Assembly (NCBI RefSeq): GCF_005876985.1
Contig: NZ_VAHD01000001.1
Span: 620,001 to 684,000, forward strand
Reading direction: 5' to 3'
Length of the DNA stretch: 64,000 nucleotides
From: Rhodoferax bucti
Lineage (GTDB): Bacteria; Pseudomonadota; Gammaproteobacteria; Burkholderiales; Burkholderiaceae_C
Below the pieces are notes generated by a model. That model worked only from the letters and a program-made list of their open reading frames with translations. It did not search any database and had not been told where the DNA came from. Position numbers and translations under genes: made by a program. Each line of letters opens with the position of its first letter. Within the stretch, counting starts at the first letter, position 1. Shown here one piece after another: positions 18,659 to 27,696 of this stretch.

Positions 18659-19790
18659 GGGCCGAGCGCATGTTGCCGGGGTTCAGGCGGGTACAGGCCG
18701 TGCCGTCGGCACGGAAAAGGTACAAGGCTGAGGGGGCCGCACGCACGATGACCGAATCGCCCAAGCGCACTTCGGCATTGCCGTCACCGCGCACGATCAG
18801 CTCTTGCCCGTCGTCCATCTTGAGGTACAGCAGGTTGGACTCGCCCAGGTGCTCCACCAACGTGATCTCGGCGTCCAGCGCCGTGTCATCAGCCCCTGGT
18901 GCCACACCAGCGGGTAGCACTTCGCAGTGCTCGGGGCGCAGGCCCACTTCCACCGTCTCGCCGACCTGCAGTTGCGAGGCATCCACCGTAGCCAGCACCT
19001 TGCTGCCATTACTCAGTTGCAGGCGTGCACCCGCCTCCAGCACCTCGATCACGCGGGCCGGCAGCAGGTTGATGGTGGGCGAGCCAATGAAGGTCGCCAC
19101 AAAACGGTTGGCGGGCTGCTGGTACAGCGTAAGCGGCGTGCCCGCTTGCTGCACATGGCCTTCGCTAAGCACCACGATCTTGTCGCCCAAGGTCATGGCT
19201 TCCACCTGGTCGTGCGTCACATAGACCATGGTGGCGCCCAGGTCGCGGTGCAGGCGGGCCAGCTCGATGCGGGTCTTGGCGCGCAGCGCAGCATCCAAGT
19301 TGGAGAGCGGCTCGTCAAACAAAAACAGTCGTGGCTCCCGCACGATGGCGCGGCCAATGGCCACGCGCTGGCGCTGCCCACCGGAGAGCTCACGGGGCAG
19401 GCGCTCCAGCAGGTGGTCGATGTGCAGCACCTTGGCAGCGTCGCGCACCCGCTTGTCGATGTCGGCCTTGTTGGCGCCGTGGATTTTGAGCCCGAAAGAC
19501 ATGTTGCGGTACACCGTCATGTGCGGGTAGAGCGCATAGCTCTGGAACACCATGGCGATGCCGCGCTCGGCAGGCGGCAGGTCGTTGACCAGGTCCTCGC
19601 CGATGCGCAGCTCGCCACTGCTGATGTCTTCAAGCCCGCAGAGCACGCGCAACAAGGTGGACTTGCCGCAGCCACTGGGGCCGACCAGCACCACCAGTTC
19701 GCCGTGCTCGATTTCGAGGTTGATGTTGTGCAGCACCGGCTCGTTGTTGCCGTAGCGCTTGCTGATGTTTTGAAGGGAAACGCTTGCCAT
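18648..19790 (-). CDS. Sugar ABC transporter ATP-binding protein (MalK/UgpC/MsmK type)
   Basis: 380 residues. Walker A is GPSGCGKSTLLR, the signature is LSGGQRQRVAIGRA, Walker B is LFLFDEPLSNLD, and the switch histidine is in VYVTHDQVEAMT. The C-terminal OB-fold regulatory domain typical of MalK relatives runs from about residue 235 (EVGLRPEHCEVLP). It powers the MalFG-type permease encoded immediately upstream. Confidence 0.95.
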   Translation of the reverse strand: MASVSLQNISKRYGNNEPVLHNINLEIEHGELVVLVGPSGCGKSTLLRVLCGLEDISSGELRIGEDLVNDLPPAERGIAMVFQSYALYPHMTVYRNMSFGLKIHGANKADIDKRVRDAAKVLHIDHLLERLPRELSGGQRQRVAIGRAIVREPRLFLFDEPLSNLDAALRAKTRIELARLHRDLGATMVYVTHDQVEAMTLGDKIVVLSEGHVQQAGTPLTLYQQPANRFVATFIGSPTINLLPARVIEVLEAGARLQLSNGSKVLATVDASQLQVGETVEVGLRPEHCEVLPAGVAPGADDTALDAEITLVEHLGESNLLYLKMDDGQELIVRGDGNAEVRLGDSVIVRAAPSALYLFRADGTACTRLNPGNMRSAHAR

Positions 19791-19802
19791 GGTGGTTCTG
19801 CT

Positions 19803-20657
19803 TTACTTGACGGCGCCCGCGGTGATGCCGCGGATCAGTTGACGGGAGAAGAGGGCGTAGAGGGTGACCACCGGCACGATGGCCAGCGAGAGCGAGGCCA
19901 GCACGGCGTTCCAGTCGGTGGCGTACTGCCCCACAAACTGTTGAATACCCAGGGTGATGGTCTGCGTCTTGTCCGACGGCGCCAGGATGAGCGGGAACCA
20001 CAGGTCATTCCAGATCGGCACCATAGTGAACACCGCTACGGTGGCAATGGCCGGGCGGATCAGCGGCACCACTACTTGGAAGAAGATGCGGAACTCGTCG
20101 ATGCCGTCGCAGCGCGCGGCGTCTTTGAGCTCACCGGGCACCTGCCCCATGAACTCCGACAGGATCATGATGGCCAGCGGCAAGCCCTGCGCCACGTACA
20201 CCAGCACCAGTGCGGTGAGGGTGTTCACCAGGTTCAGCTCCACCATCAGCTGGAGGATGGACACCGTACCCAGGCGGATAGGCACCATGATGCCAAAGGC
20301 AAAAAAGAACTTCAGCCAGCGGTTGCCCTTGAAGCGGTATTCCGACAAGCCCCAGGCCGCCATGGCCCCGAAAAGCAGGATGAAAAACAGCGACGCAATC
20401 GTGACGATAAAGCTGTTGCCGAAGTACATGAGCACGTCGGAGCGGCCCAGCACCTTGGAGTAACCGATGAGCGAAAACGTCTCGGGCGTGGGCCAGGCCA
20501 GTGGGTCGTTGAAGATGGCGTCACGGCTTTTGAACGAGTTCATGAACACCAGCAGGATGGGCAGCAGTGCCAGCAGCAAGTAGCCAATGAGGGTCAGGTG
20601 CACAAACACGCGGCTGGGCGCGAAGGGCAGAGATTTGGAGGTAGAAATGTTTGCCAT
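19803..20657 (-). CDS. Carbohydrate ABC transporter permease (MalG/UgpE type)
   Basis: 284 residues with six helices. The cytoplasmic EAA loop begins ELKDAARCDGIDEFRIFFQVVVPLIRP and contacts the ATPase. The ATG chosen has GAGG six bases upstream. A GTG 12 bases earlier overlaps the stop of the previous permease gene (GTGA) and is a possible coupled start. It forms a heterodimer with the other permease. Confidence 0.94.
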   Translation of the reverse strand: MANISTSKSLPFAPSRVFVHLTLIGYLLLALLPILLVFMNSFKSRDAIFNDPLAWPTPETFSLIGYSKVLGRSDVLMYFGNSFIVTIASLFFILLFGAMAAWGLSEYRFKGNRWLKFFFAFGIMVPIRLGTVSILQLMVELNLVNTLTALVLVYVAQGLPLAIMILSEFMGQVPGELKDAARCDGIDEFRIFFQVVVPLIRPAIATVAVFTMVPIWNDLWFPLILAPSDKTQTITLGIQQFVGQYATDWNAVLASLSLAIVPVVTLYALFSRQLIRGITAGAVK

Positions 20658-20665
20658 CAGCGGCC

Positions 20666-21580
20666 TCACATGGCAAAGCGCTGCAGCTTGCGCTGCACCG
20701 CGAGGAAGTAAATGGCCACGCCCACCAGAATCACCAGGAACATGAGGGTGGCCACGGCCGCGCCCATGGTCGGGCTGGCCACTTGCGACTGGTAGCCGAA
20801 GAAGGTGCGGTAGAACAGCGTGCCCAGAATGTCGGTGCTGTAGTTAGGGCCCGCCACTGCGCCCTTGACCGTGTAGATCAGGTCAAACGCATTGAAGTTG
20901 GCCACAAAGGTCAGGATGGTCACCAGCCCCAGCGTGGGCAAAATGAGCGGCAGGCGAATCTGCCAGAAGATGCGCCAGGGCGAGGCGCCTTCCACCACAG
21001 CGGCTTCGATGATGTCCTCCGGAATCGCAATCAGCGCGGCGTAGATCAGCATCATGGGCACGCCGATGTATTGCCACACCGACATCAGCGACACGGTGAT
21101 CAGCGCCGAGCTCTCCAGCCCCAGCCAGGGAGCGAACCAGTCGCCCAAGCCCACCAGAGACAGCAGCCGCTCGGAAACACCCCACAACGGTGACAGGATG
21201 AGCTGCCACACAAAACCGATGATCACCACCGACAAGAGCGTGGGCAAGAAAAATACGGTGCGGTAGGTAGCCGCAAAGCGCACATTGCGCAGCGACAGCA
21301 GCGCCGCCAGCAGCAGGCCCACCGGGTTTTGCACCAGCATGTGGATGGCGAAGAACTTGAGGTTGTTGGCCATCGCATTCCAGAAGCTGGTCGACCACTG
21401 CGGGTCGCTCAGGATGGTGGTGTAGTTCGCCAGGCCGGCAAAGCTGCGGGCACCGGTGTCGTCTGCGGTGTACAACCCCAAACGCAGGGTATCGATCAGC
21501 GGCAAGGCGCTAAAGGTGGCGTAGATCAGCAGTGCCGGGGCGATAAACACCAGCACCCGCCAGGAAAAGCCGAGTTTCAT
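20666..21580 (-). CDS. Carbohydrate ABC transporter permease (MalF/UgpA type)
   Basis: 304 residues with six helices. The EAA loop is EDIIEAAVVEGASPWRIFWQIRLPLILP. The protein lacks the large MalF-type periplasmic domain, as in most non-maltose systems. It follows the binding-protein gene by 110 bases and leads directly into the second permease gene. Confidence 0.94.
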   Translation of the reverse strand: MKLGFSWRVLVFIAPALLIYATFSALPLIDTLRLGLYTADDTGARSFAGLANYTTILSDPQWSTSFWNAMANNLKFFAIHMLVQNPVGLLLAALLSLRNVRFAATYRTVFFLPTLLSVVIIGFVWQLILSPLWGVSERLLSLVGLGDWFAPWLGLESSALITVSLMSVWQYIGVPMMLIYAALIAIPEDIIEAAVVEGASPWRIFWQIRLPLILPTLGLVTILTFVANFNAFDLIYTVKGAVAGPNYSTDILGTLFYRTFFGYQSQVASPTMGAAVATLMFLVILVGVAIYFLAVQRKLQRFAM

Positions 21581-21690
21581 GGAAGACCTTGTTGGTCAAA
21601 GAGACAAAGGAGAACGGGGGAGCGGCGATTGGAGGGGCGCCGCAAGGAGTGCAAGCCACCGGCCTGCACTCCTGACTCACACGCCAGTGC

Positions 21691-22938
21691 TTACTTGGCG
21701 GGGGCGTACCACTTGGCAAAGCCGGTCTGGATTTGCGCAGCAGCGTCCTTGGGCGCCATCTTTCCGTTCATGACCTGGGAGTTCACGTTCCAGAACTCGT
21801 TTTCCATGCTCGGGGTGCCGCGGCTCATGATCTGGGCGTTCAGGCGAATGGTGCTCTTGCACTGGTTGCGCCAGCCGATCATTTCCTTGGCCACAGGGTT
21901 CTTCACATCAATCGCGTGGTTGGAGAGCGAGAAGAAGCCCGTCACCTTGTTGGTGTACAGGTCGGCAAACTCTTTGCTGGCCAGCCAGTTCAGGAAGACT
22001 TGGGCATCTGCCTTGTTCTTGCTCTTGCTGTTCACGCCCATGGCGATGTCGGTGTGGTCCGAGATGTAGCAAGGGTCACCGGCCTTGGCCACGGGCGGCT
22101 TGAAGGCGCCGAACTCGACTTTGCTGTTGCCTTCAAAGTAGGAGATGTCCCAGGAACCCGCGGGGTAGATGGCAGCACGGCCGCTGCCGAACAGGTTTTG
22201 GGAATCGCCGTAGGTCTGAGCCTGGTAACCCTTGGGCAAGTAGTTGGCCCACTTGGCCATCACGTCCCAGGTTTTCACGAACTCGGGGTCGGTGAACTTC
22301 TTCTTGCCGGCGATCAGTGCTTTGCGACCTTCTTCACCCTTCCAGTAGTTCGGGCCGATGCCGGTGTACACGATCTGGTGGGTTTCCCACTGGTCGGCGG
22401 TGCCCATGGCAATCGGAGCGACCTTGCCAGCGGCCTTGACCTTGTCCAGCACATTGAAGAAGTCGGCTTCGGTCACGGGCGGGTTCAGGCCCAGCTCGGC
22501 AAACACCTTCTTGTTGTAGAAGAAACCGTGGATCACAGACGCCATGGGCACGCAGTAGGTGTCCCGTCCGTCATCGGTCTGCCACGCCACTTGGGCGGAC
22601 TCGGGGAAGTTCTTCAGGGCCGCATTGCCGTTGAGCTTGTCCAGATGGCCCTTCTTGTACAGGTCCAGCGACACGTCAAACGGGCGGCAGGTCACCAGGT
22701 CACCTGCGGTGCCGGCGGTCAGGCGGGCGTTCAGGGCAGAGTTGTACTCAGGGGGCGCGGTGGGCGCGAACTTGACGGTAATGCCGGGGTGGGCTTTGTA
22801 GAAGGCGGGCAGCAGCACGTCTTCCCACAAACCTTTGTCATCGACACGCCAGCTCTCAATGGTGAGCGTACCGGCACCTGCAAAGCTGCTGCAAACCAGC
22901 GCTGCCGCGGCGGCGGCCATGCGAAGGGGTTGGGACAT
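21691..22938 (-). CDS. Periplasmic carbohydrate-binding protein of the ABC transporter
   Basis: 415 residues. It starts with a Sec signal peptide (MSQPLRMAAAAAALVCSSFAGAG, cleavage near 23), then the family-1 solute-binding fold. TLTIESWRVDDKGLWEDVLLPAF at the mature N-terminus and GDLVTCRPFD resemble binding proteins for oligosaccharides. CAGGAGATTCC gives a strong ribosome site. It is the first gene of the operon and is divergent from a second binding-protein gene. Ligand unknown; an amino sugar or chito-oligosaccharide is inferred from the enzymes downstream. Confidence 0.92.
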   Translation of the reverse strand: MSQPLRMAAAAAALVCSSFAGAGTLTIESWRVDDKGLWEDVLLPAFYKAHPGITVKFAPTAPPEYNSALNARLTAGTAGDLVTCRPFDVSLDLYKKGHLDKLNGNAALKNFPESAQVAWQTDDGRDTYCVPMASVIHGFFYNKKVFAELGLNPPVTEADFFNVLDKVKAAGKVAPIAMGTADQWETHQIVYTGIGPNYWKGEEGRKALIAGKKKFTDPEFVKTWDVMAKWANYLPKGYQAQTYGDSQNLFGSGRAAIYPAGSWDISYFEGNSKVEFGAFKPPVAKAGDPCYISDHTDIAMGVNSKSKNKADAQVFLNWLASKEFADLYTNKVTGFFSLSNHAIDVKNPVAKEMIGWRNQCKSTIRLNAQIMSRGTPSMENEFWNVNSQVMNGKMAPKDAAAQIQTGFAKWYAPAK

Positions 22939-23207
22939 GGAATCTCCTGATCATTGGTTACATGAAACTGCCAGCTCCGTGCATCGCGGTAGCCGTGCAG
23001 TGGGGCGGAGGTTATGCTGTGACCCCTGTAATATCAAACCGCATCAGGCGGGCCCGATTACAAACATAAGTCGTTGATTCCATTGAATTTTTTCGCCATG
23101 CACCGCACCTGCGCATTACGCTTTATTACCTGCCGCACGGCCTCCACGGAGGCTGCTGGCAAGGGTGCAGACGGGCAGGCATACACAACATTACAAATCG
23201 ACAGGAA
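22939..23207. promoter_or_regulatory. Divergent control region of the two sugar-binding-protein genes
   Basis: 269 bases between two divergent starts. TGTAAT at 23027-23032, ATTACAAA at 23057-23064 and ATTACAAA at 23190-23197 form a repeated half-site set that could bind the OmpR-type regulator encoded downstream. No sigma-70 promoter stands out. The role is inference. Confidence 0.3.
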
Positions 23208-24470
23208 ATGAAAGGTTTCGCCCGCCTCGCCACCCTGCTGCTGTGTTGCCTGACCCTGCACAGCGCGCAGGCACAACCCGTGGGTGTGCCCATGGACGTG
23301 CTGCACTGGTGGACCTCGGCCAGCGAGCGCAAGGCGGCCGACCAGCTGGCCCTGCAACTGGCACAAGCCGGTGTGCAGTGGAAGGACGCGGCCATTCCCG
23401 GGGGCGGTGGCATGGCGGCGGTCAAAGTGCTCAAAAGCCGGGTGCTCATGGGCGACCCGCCGGACGTGGCCCAACTCATAGGCACCACCCTCACGGATTG
23501 GGCCGACATCGGCTTGGTGATGCCGCTCAACGCGGTGGCGCAGCGCCAGCGCTGGTCGCAGGTCTTGTTTCCCACGGTGCTCGAGCTGGTCACCTACAAG
23601 GGCGATGTGATTGCCGCGCCGCTGGGCATTCAGCGCATCAACACCCTGCTCTACAACCGCAAGGTCTTCGGCAGGCTCAACCTCAGCCCGCCGCGCAGCT
23701 GGGCCGAGTTTGAAATGACGGCCCGCAAGCTCCAAGCCAAAGGCATACGGCCCCTGGCCTGGAGCGACGAGCCCTGGCAAATTTCCACCGTATTTGAGAC
23801 GGTGCTGCTGGGCGACGCCGGCCCTGCGCTGTACCGCGAGCTCATCGTGCAGCGCAAGAGCAGCGCCTGGATGGACGCCCGCGTGGAGCGCGCCCTGCAA
23901 CGCCTGCGCTGGCTGCGCGCCCTGGCCACCGATGCCCCTGTGGAGCGCCCCTGGACCGAGAGCACCCGCGAGCTTATGGCTGATAACGCCGGCATGATGA
24001 TCATGGGCGACTGGGCCAAGGGCGAGCTCATGGCCTGGGGCGCCAGCCCGGTACGCGACTTCGGCTGCGCCGTGGTGCCCGGCACCGAAAACATGCACCT
24101 CTACAGCATCGACACGCTGGCCATGCTGGTCAGTGCCCGCCCACGCGAAGCCGCGCAAGAGAAGATGGCCGAGGTCGTGGTGGGGCAGACAGCGCAACTG
24201 GCCTACAACCGCATCAAAGGCGCGGTGCCGGTGCGCCGCGACATTGACCCTGCGGCCCTCGACAGCTGCGCCCGCGACTCCTGGGAAACCTTTGCCAATG
24301 TGCGCAACGCCCGCGTGCCCAGCCTGGCCCACCGCATGGCGGCCGATGAAGCCATCAAAGACGCCGTGGCCCAAACCCTGTGGCGCTACTTGACCGACCC
24401 CCGCATGGAAGCCGCCGAAGCCCAGCGCCGCCTGGCCTCCGTGATCCGCGCCCCCAGCGCCGAACGCTAA
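23208..24470 (+). CDS. Extracellular solute-binding protein linked to a two-component system
   Basis: 420 residues. Signal peptide MKGFARLATLLLCCLTLHSAQAQ with cleavage after AQA. The mature part is a carbohydrate-binding fold (DVLHWWTSASERKAADQLA, then GDPPDVAQLIG). No permease or ATPase gene follows. Instead a response regulator and histidine kinase come 16 bases later on the same strand. That suggests a periplasmic sensor component that presents sugar to the kinase, rather than a transport part; this is inference. Divergent from the transporter operon. Confidence 0.88.
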   Translation: MKGFARLATLLLCCLTLHSAQAQPVGVPMDVLHWWTSASERKAADQLALQLAQAGVQWKDAAIPGGGGMAAVKVLKSRVLMGDPPDVAQLIGTTLTDWADIGLVMPLNAVAQRQRWSQVLFPTVLELVTYKGDVIAAPLGIQRINTLLYNRKVFGRLNLSPPRSWAEFEMTARKLQAKGIRPLAWSDEPWQISTVFETVLLGDAGPALYRELIVQRKSSAWMDARVERALQRLRWLRALATDAPVERPWTESTRELMADNAGMMIMGDWAKGELMAWGASPVRDFGCAVVPGTENMHLYSIDTLAMLVSARPREAAQEKMAEVVVGQTAQLAYNRIKGAVPVRRDIDPAALDSCARDSWETFANVRNARVPSLAHRMAADEAIKDAVAQTLWRYLTDPRMEAAEAQRRLASVIRAPSAER

Positions 24471-24486
24471 CCCGCACGACCAGCCC

Positions 24487-25206
24487 ATGACCCGCACCCT
24501 GCTTGTCGTTGACGACGACCAAAAAACCCGCAACCTGCTCAAGACCTACCTCGAGAAGCACCAGTACGAAGTGCGCGTCGCCCACGACGGCGCCAGCTTC
24601 AATGCCGAGTTCGAGCGCTTCAAGGACGAGCTGAGCCTGGTCATCCTGGATGTGATGCTGCCCGACACCGATGGCTTCACCCTGTGCCGCAGCGTGCGCA
24701 GCCAGTCGCCGGTGCCCATCATCATGCTCACCGCCAGTGCAGACGACACCGACCGCATCGTCGGGTTGGAGCTGGGCGCGGACGACTACATCGCCAAGCC
24801 CTACAACCCGCGCGAGCTGCTGGCCCGCATCAAGGCCATCCACCGCCGCATGCAGGTGGGTGCGCCCGGTGCGCCGGTGCGGTTTTTGAAGTTCGCCGGC
24901 TTCAGCATGGACGTGGTCGAGCGCGTGCTCACCGACGCACAAGGCGAGCCGGTGGTGCTCACCAGCATGGACTTCAACCTGCTGCGCTTTTTTGCCGAGC
25001 ACGCCGGCGAAACGCTGGACCGTGCCCGCCTGATGGAGCAAACCCGTGGCCGCGACCTGGGCCCCCTGGACCGCTCGCTGGACGTGCAGGTGAGCCGCCT
25101 GCGCCAGCGCCTGAATGACGACGGCAAGCAGCCCGTGCTGATCAAAACCGTGCGCGGCAGCGGCTACGTGTTTTCTGCCGATGTGACGGCCCATGCCGAA
25201 CCCTGA
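24487..25206 (+). CDS. OmpR-family response regulator
   Basis: 239 residues. Receiver domain with D9-D11 acidic pocket, phospho-acceptor D55 in LVILDVMLPDTDG, and the lysine in DDYIAKPYNP. The C-terminal winged helix begins near 140 and ends TVRGSGYVFSADV. It is the middle gene of the binding-protein/regulator/kinase unit and overlaps the kinase gene by 14 bases. Its targets are probably the neighbouring sugar genes; that is inferred from position. Confidence 0.93.
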   Translation: MTRTLLVVDDDQKTRNLLKTYLEKHQYEVRVAHDGASFNAEFERFKDELSLVILDVMLPDTDGFTLCRSVRSQSPVPIIMLTASADDTDRIVGLELGADDYIAKPYNPRELLARIKAIHRRMQVGAPGAPVRFLKFAGFSMDVVERVLTDAQGEPVVLTSMDFNLLRFFAEHAGETLDRARLMEQTRGRDLGPLDRSLDVQVSRLRQRLNDDGKQPVLIKTVRGSGYVFSADVTAHAEP

Positions 25207-26671
25207 GCGCCGCCGCTGGACGCGGCGCTACCTGCCCGACAGCCTGTTGGGCCGCATTGTGGTGGTCATGGCGCTGGGCGTCATCAGCGCGCAGCTGGTG
25301 GGCACCTTGCTGTGGGCACGGCAGTTGCGCGAGAGTGCGCGGGCCGAGGCCCTGAGTGCCGGCCATGCGATTGCGCTGAATGCGGCAGGCTCCATCCGCT
25401 TCTTTCGCGACCTGCCGCCGCAGTTCCGCCCCATCCTCATCGAGCAGCTACGCACCATGGGCGGCACCCGCTTTTTCATCAACGTGAACAAAGCCCGGGT
25501 GCCGGTACAACCGGTGCAAAACAACGCCTTGGTGGACACGGTGGTCGAGGCCATGCAGGGCGACCTCACCCGCAATCTGGCGGGCGGCACCCAGCCCCCC
25601 AGCGTGGCCTTTGCCTGGCCCGAGACGCTGCAGGTGTCCGACGACGGGCGCATGGTGCGCGACCTGCCGGACTCGTGGGTGGAAGCCACCCTGCTGCTGC
25701 GCCCCCGCCCCGCGCCGGTGCTGGTCATCCAGGCCGAATTTGAGCCGGGCCGCTGGCTGTACCTGGCCACCACCATGCCCGACCCCTACTTTCTGGAGAA
25801 CGCCAACCCCCTCACCTGGGACCGCGTGGCCCTGCAGCTGGTGACGCTGCTGACCGCCCTGGTGATCAGCGTGCTGCTGGTGCGCGGGCTCATACGCCCG
25901 CTGAACAAAATTGCCTCGGCCGCCAATGCCTTTGGTAGCGACACCGCGCCCGAGAGCGTGCCCGAAACCGGCACCGCCGAGCTGCGCCGCACCGCCCGCG
26001 CCTTCAATGAAATGCAGGCCCGCATTCAAGGCTACCTGGTGGACCGGGAGCGGCTGTTCCTCGGCATTTCGCACGGGCTCAAAACACCCATCATGCGGCT
26101 CAAGTTGCGCACCGAACTGCTGGACGACGATACCCTGCGCGCCGAGTTCCACGAAGACTTGGACGACCTCGATGTGATGGTCAAAGCCGCACTGCAAAGC
26201 GTGAAAGACACCGACATCCACGAGAACCTCACCCCCGTGCGGCTGGACACCCTGCTCGCCCGCCTGGCGCAACGCCCCATTCACCCCGACGCCACCATCG
26301 AATGCACGGCAGAGCCGGTGAGCGTGCTGGGCAAACCGCTGGCGCTGGAGCGCGCCCTAAGCAACCTGCTGGACAACGCGGTGCTCTATGGCGAGCGGGT
26401 GCAGGTGCGCCTGAGCCTGCAAGGCAGCCGCGCGCTGGTGGAGGTGCGCGACTTCGGGCCCGGCATTGCGCAGGCCAGCATGTCGGCGGCGTTTGAGCCC
26501 CATGTGCGCCTGAGCCACGGCCAGCAGCAAAACCGCACCGGCACTGGCTTGGGGCTAGGCATTGCGCGCAACATCATCCAAGCCCACGGCGGCGAGATCC
26601 GGCTGCACAACCACGCCGAGGGCGGGCTGGTGGTGACGGTGCTGCTGGCGGCGTTGCCGGCGGAAGCCTGA
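25193..26671 (+). CDS. HAMP-domain sensor histidine kinase
   Basis: 492 residues. Helix at about 20-42, a periplasmic sensing region to about 215, second helix at about 215-236, then HAMP. The dimerisation box is FLGISHGLKTPIMRLKLRTEL with H294. The residue after the histidine is Gly instead of the usual Asp/Glu. The ATPase part is complete: NLLDNAVLYG, VRDFGPGIA and GTGLGLGIARNII. It ends at a strong bidirectional terminator. The periplasmic region probably meets the binding protein encoded first in the operon (inference). Confidence 0.92.
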   Translation: MPNPERRRWTRRYLPDSLLGRIVVVMALGVISAQLVGTLLWARQLRESARAEALSAGHAIALNAAGSIRFFRDLPPQFRPILIEQLRTMGGTRFFINVNKARVPVQPVQNNALVDTVVEAMQGDLTRNLAGGTQPPSVAFAWPETLQVSDDGRMVRDLPDSWVEATLLLRPRPAPVLVIQAEFEPGRWLYLATTMPDPYFLENANPLTWDRVALQLVTLLTALVISVLLVRGLIRPLNKIASAANAFGSDTAPESVPETGTAELRRTARAFNEMQARIQGYLVDRERLFLGISHGLKTPIMRLKLRTELLDDDTLRAEFHEDLDDLDVMVKAALQSVKDTDIHENLTPVRLDTLLARLAQRPIHPDATIECTAEPVSVLGKPLALERALSNLLDNAVLYGERVQVRLSLQGSRALVEVRDFGPGIAQASMSAAFEPHVRLSHGQQQNRTGTGLGLGIARNIIQAHGGEIRLHNHAEGGLVVTVLLAALPAEA

Positions 26672-26700
26672 GCAGCCCCCACACGCGACACACCAAACGC

Positions 26701-26731
26701 AAAAAAGCCGGCTACCAGAGCCGGCTTTTTT
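26701..26731. terminator. Bidirectional Rho-independent terminator
   Basis: AAAAAAGCCGGCT and AGCCGGCTTTTTT pair around a 5-base loop, with A and T tracts on both sides. It serves the plus-strand kinase operon and the convergent minus-strand RRM gene. Confidence 0.9.
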
Positions 26732-26746
26732 GTGGGCGTTGAGCGC

Positions 26747-27043
26747 TTAGTAGCTGCTACGGCCACCACGGTAGCCGTCCGAGCTGCCGCGGTCTTCACG
26801 CGGGCGGGCCAGGTTGACCACGATAGAGCGGCCATCAACCGATTGGCCGTTCAAACCGTCAATGGCGGCTTGGGCAAATGCGGGAGTGCTCATTTCCACA
26901 AAGGCAAAGCCTTTGGAACGGCCGGTGTCGCGGTCCATCATGACCTTGGCGGAAGTGACTTCACCGAACTCGGAGAAGTTGCTCTGCAAGCTGTCGTCGG
27001 TGACGGAGTAGGGCAGATTGCCCACGTAAATTTTGCTGCTCAT
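26747..27043 (-). CDS. RRM-domain RNA-binding protein
   Basis: 98 residues: a single RRM with RNP2 IYVGNL at 5-10 and RNP1 KGFAFVEM at 44-51, then a short Arg/Gly/Ser tail (RGSSDGYRGGRSSY). Bacterial single-RRM proteins of this kind bind RNA and are often cold- or stress-induced. It ends at the shared terminator and lies downstream of the long-leader small gene on the same strand, 114 bases apart. Confidence 0.92.
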   Translation of the reverse strand: MSSKIYVGNLPYSVTDDSLQSNFSEFGEVTSAKVMMDRDTGRSKGFAFVEMSTPAFAQAAIDGLNGQSVDGRSIVVNLARPREDRGSSDGYRGGRSSY

Positions 27044-27157
27044 GGTGAGCCTTTCAGTGAGTGCGCTGTCAGCCCGGGTGGCTGGGGTGCGCGGGGTTGC
27101 TGCCTTTGCGGGCGGCGGAAATGGGGTGATGTGGGTGGCTGCGTGCGCCGGCTTGCT

Positions 27158-27397
27158 TCAGCAGGCTTGCGGGCGCGGTGCGCCTGCTTCCAGCCAGCCT
27201 TGGGTAATGGCGTACACACGGGCGGCTTCGCGGGAGACGAACTCGCAGTCGAAGTTGAAGATGCGGCAATAAGCGCCCTTGCTTTGGGCGCGCTGCACGG
27301 CGATGGAGGCGCGGTACAAACCGTTGCTGGTTTCTTGCGTTGCGGGCGAAACAATGTAGTTGCCCATGGGGATAGCGGATTCGAAATTCTGATTCAT
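27158..27397 (-). CDS. Conserved small protein, function unknown
   Basis: 79 residues from the ATG reading MNQNFESAIPMGNYIV. The middle (GLYRASIAVQRAQSKGAYCRIFNFDCEFVSREAARVYAITQGW) looks like a compact folded domain and reads like a conserved family, but no function is recognised. There is no purine-rich ribosome site before the ATG; a longer frame adds 15 residues (MLKPALQRGPHLSLF) and cannot be excluded. A near-consensus promoter about 190 bases upstream gives it a long 5' leader. Confidence 0.7.
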   Translation of the reverse strand: MNQNFESAIPMGNYIVSPATQETSNGLYRASIAVQRAQSKGAYCRIFNFDCEFVSREAARVYAITQGWLEAGAPRPQAC

Positions 27398-27583
27398 GAA
27401 AAGGGAGAGGTGCGGGCCACGTTGTAAGGCCGGCTTGAGCAAAAAGAGATTCGGTTGGCTGCTGCTCTGCAGATCAACGCGGTCGACAGGTGTCGAATAA
27501 ACCGGAGACCAGCGGCAAGAAACGCTTCTTGGCGGCTTCCGTGGAACGGGGTGTGTCGGGGTAGCACCGTGTTCCTGCGTTAA

Positions 27584-27611
27584 ATTATATCCATAAGCAA
27601 ATAAAAGTCAA
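27584..27611 (-). promoter_or_regulatory. Strong sigma-70 promoter with long downstream leader
   Basis: On the minus strand TTGACT, 16 bases, TATAAT. Transcription would start near 27577 and run about 180 bases before the small protein at 27397. The leader contains TCGACA-CC-TGTCGA and CAAGAA-GCG-TTTCTTG stems, a layout seen in cold-shock mRNAs. The stretch from 27398 to 27737 holds only this promoter, the leader and a repeat copy. Confidence 0.7.
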
Positions 27612-27696
27612 TCCCTTTATTACTACTGAATATAAAAGGTGGTTTTGAGCCCGGGTGCGGTGCGCGCCTCGGTAGGCGATGCCAAGGAAAGTGTGT

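Noticed and set aside
18927..20711. 594-residue plus-strand open frame over the sugar ABC genes
   Set aside because: His/Gln/Arg-rich mirror of the ATPase and permease genes, with no domain.
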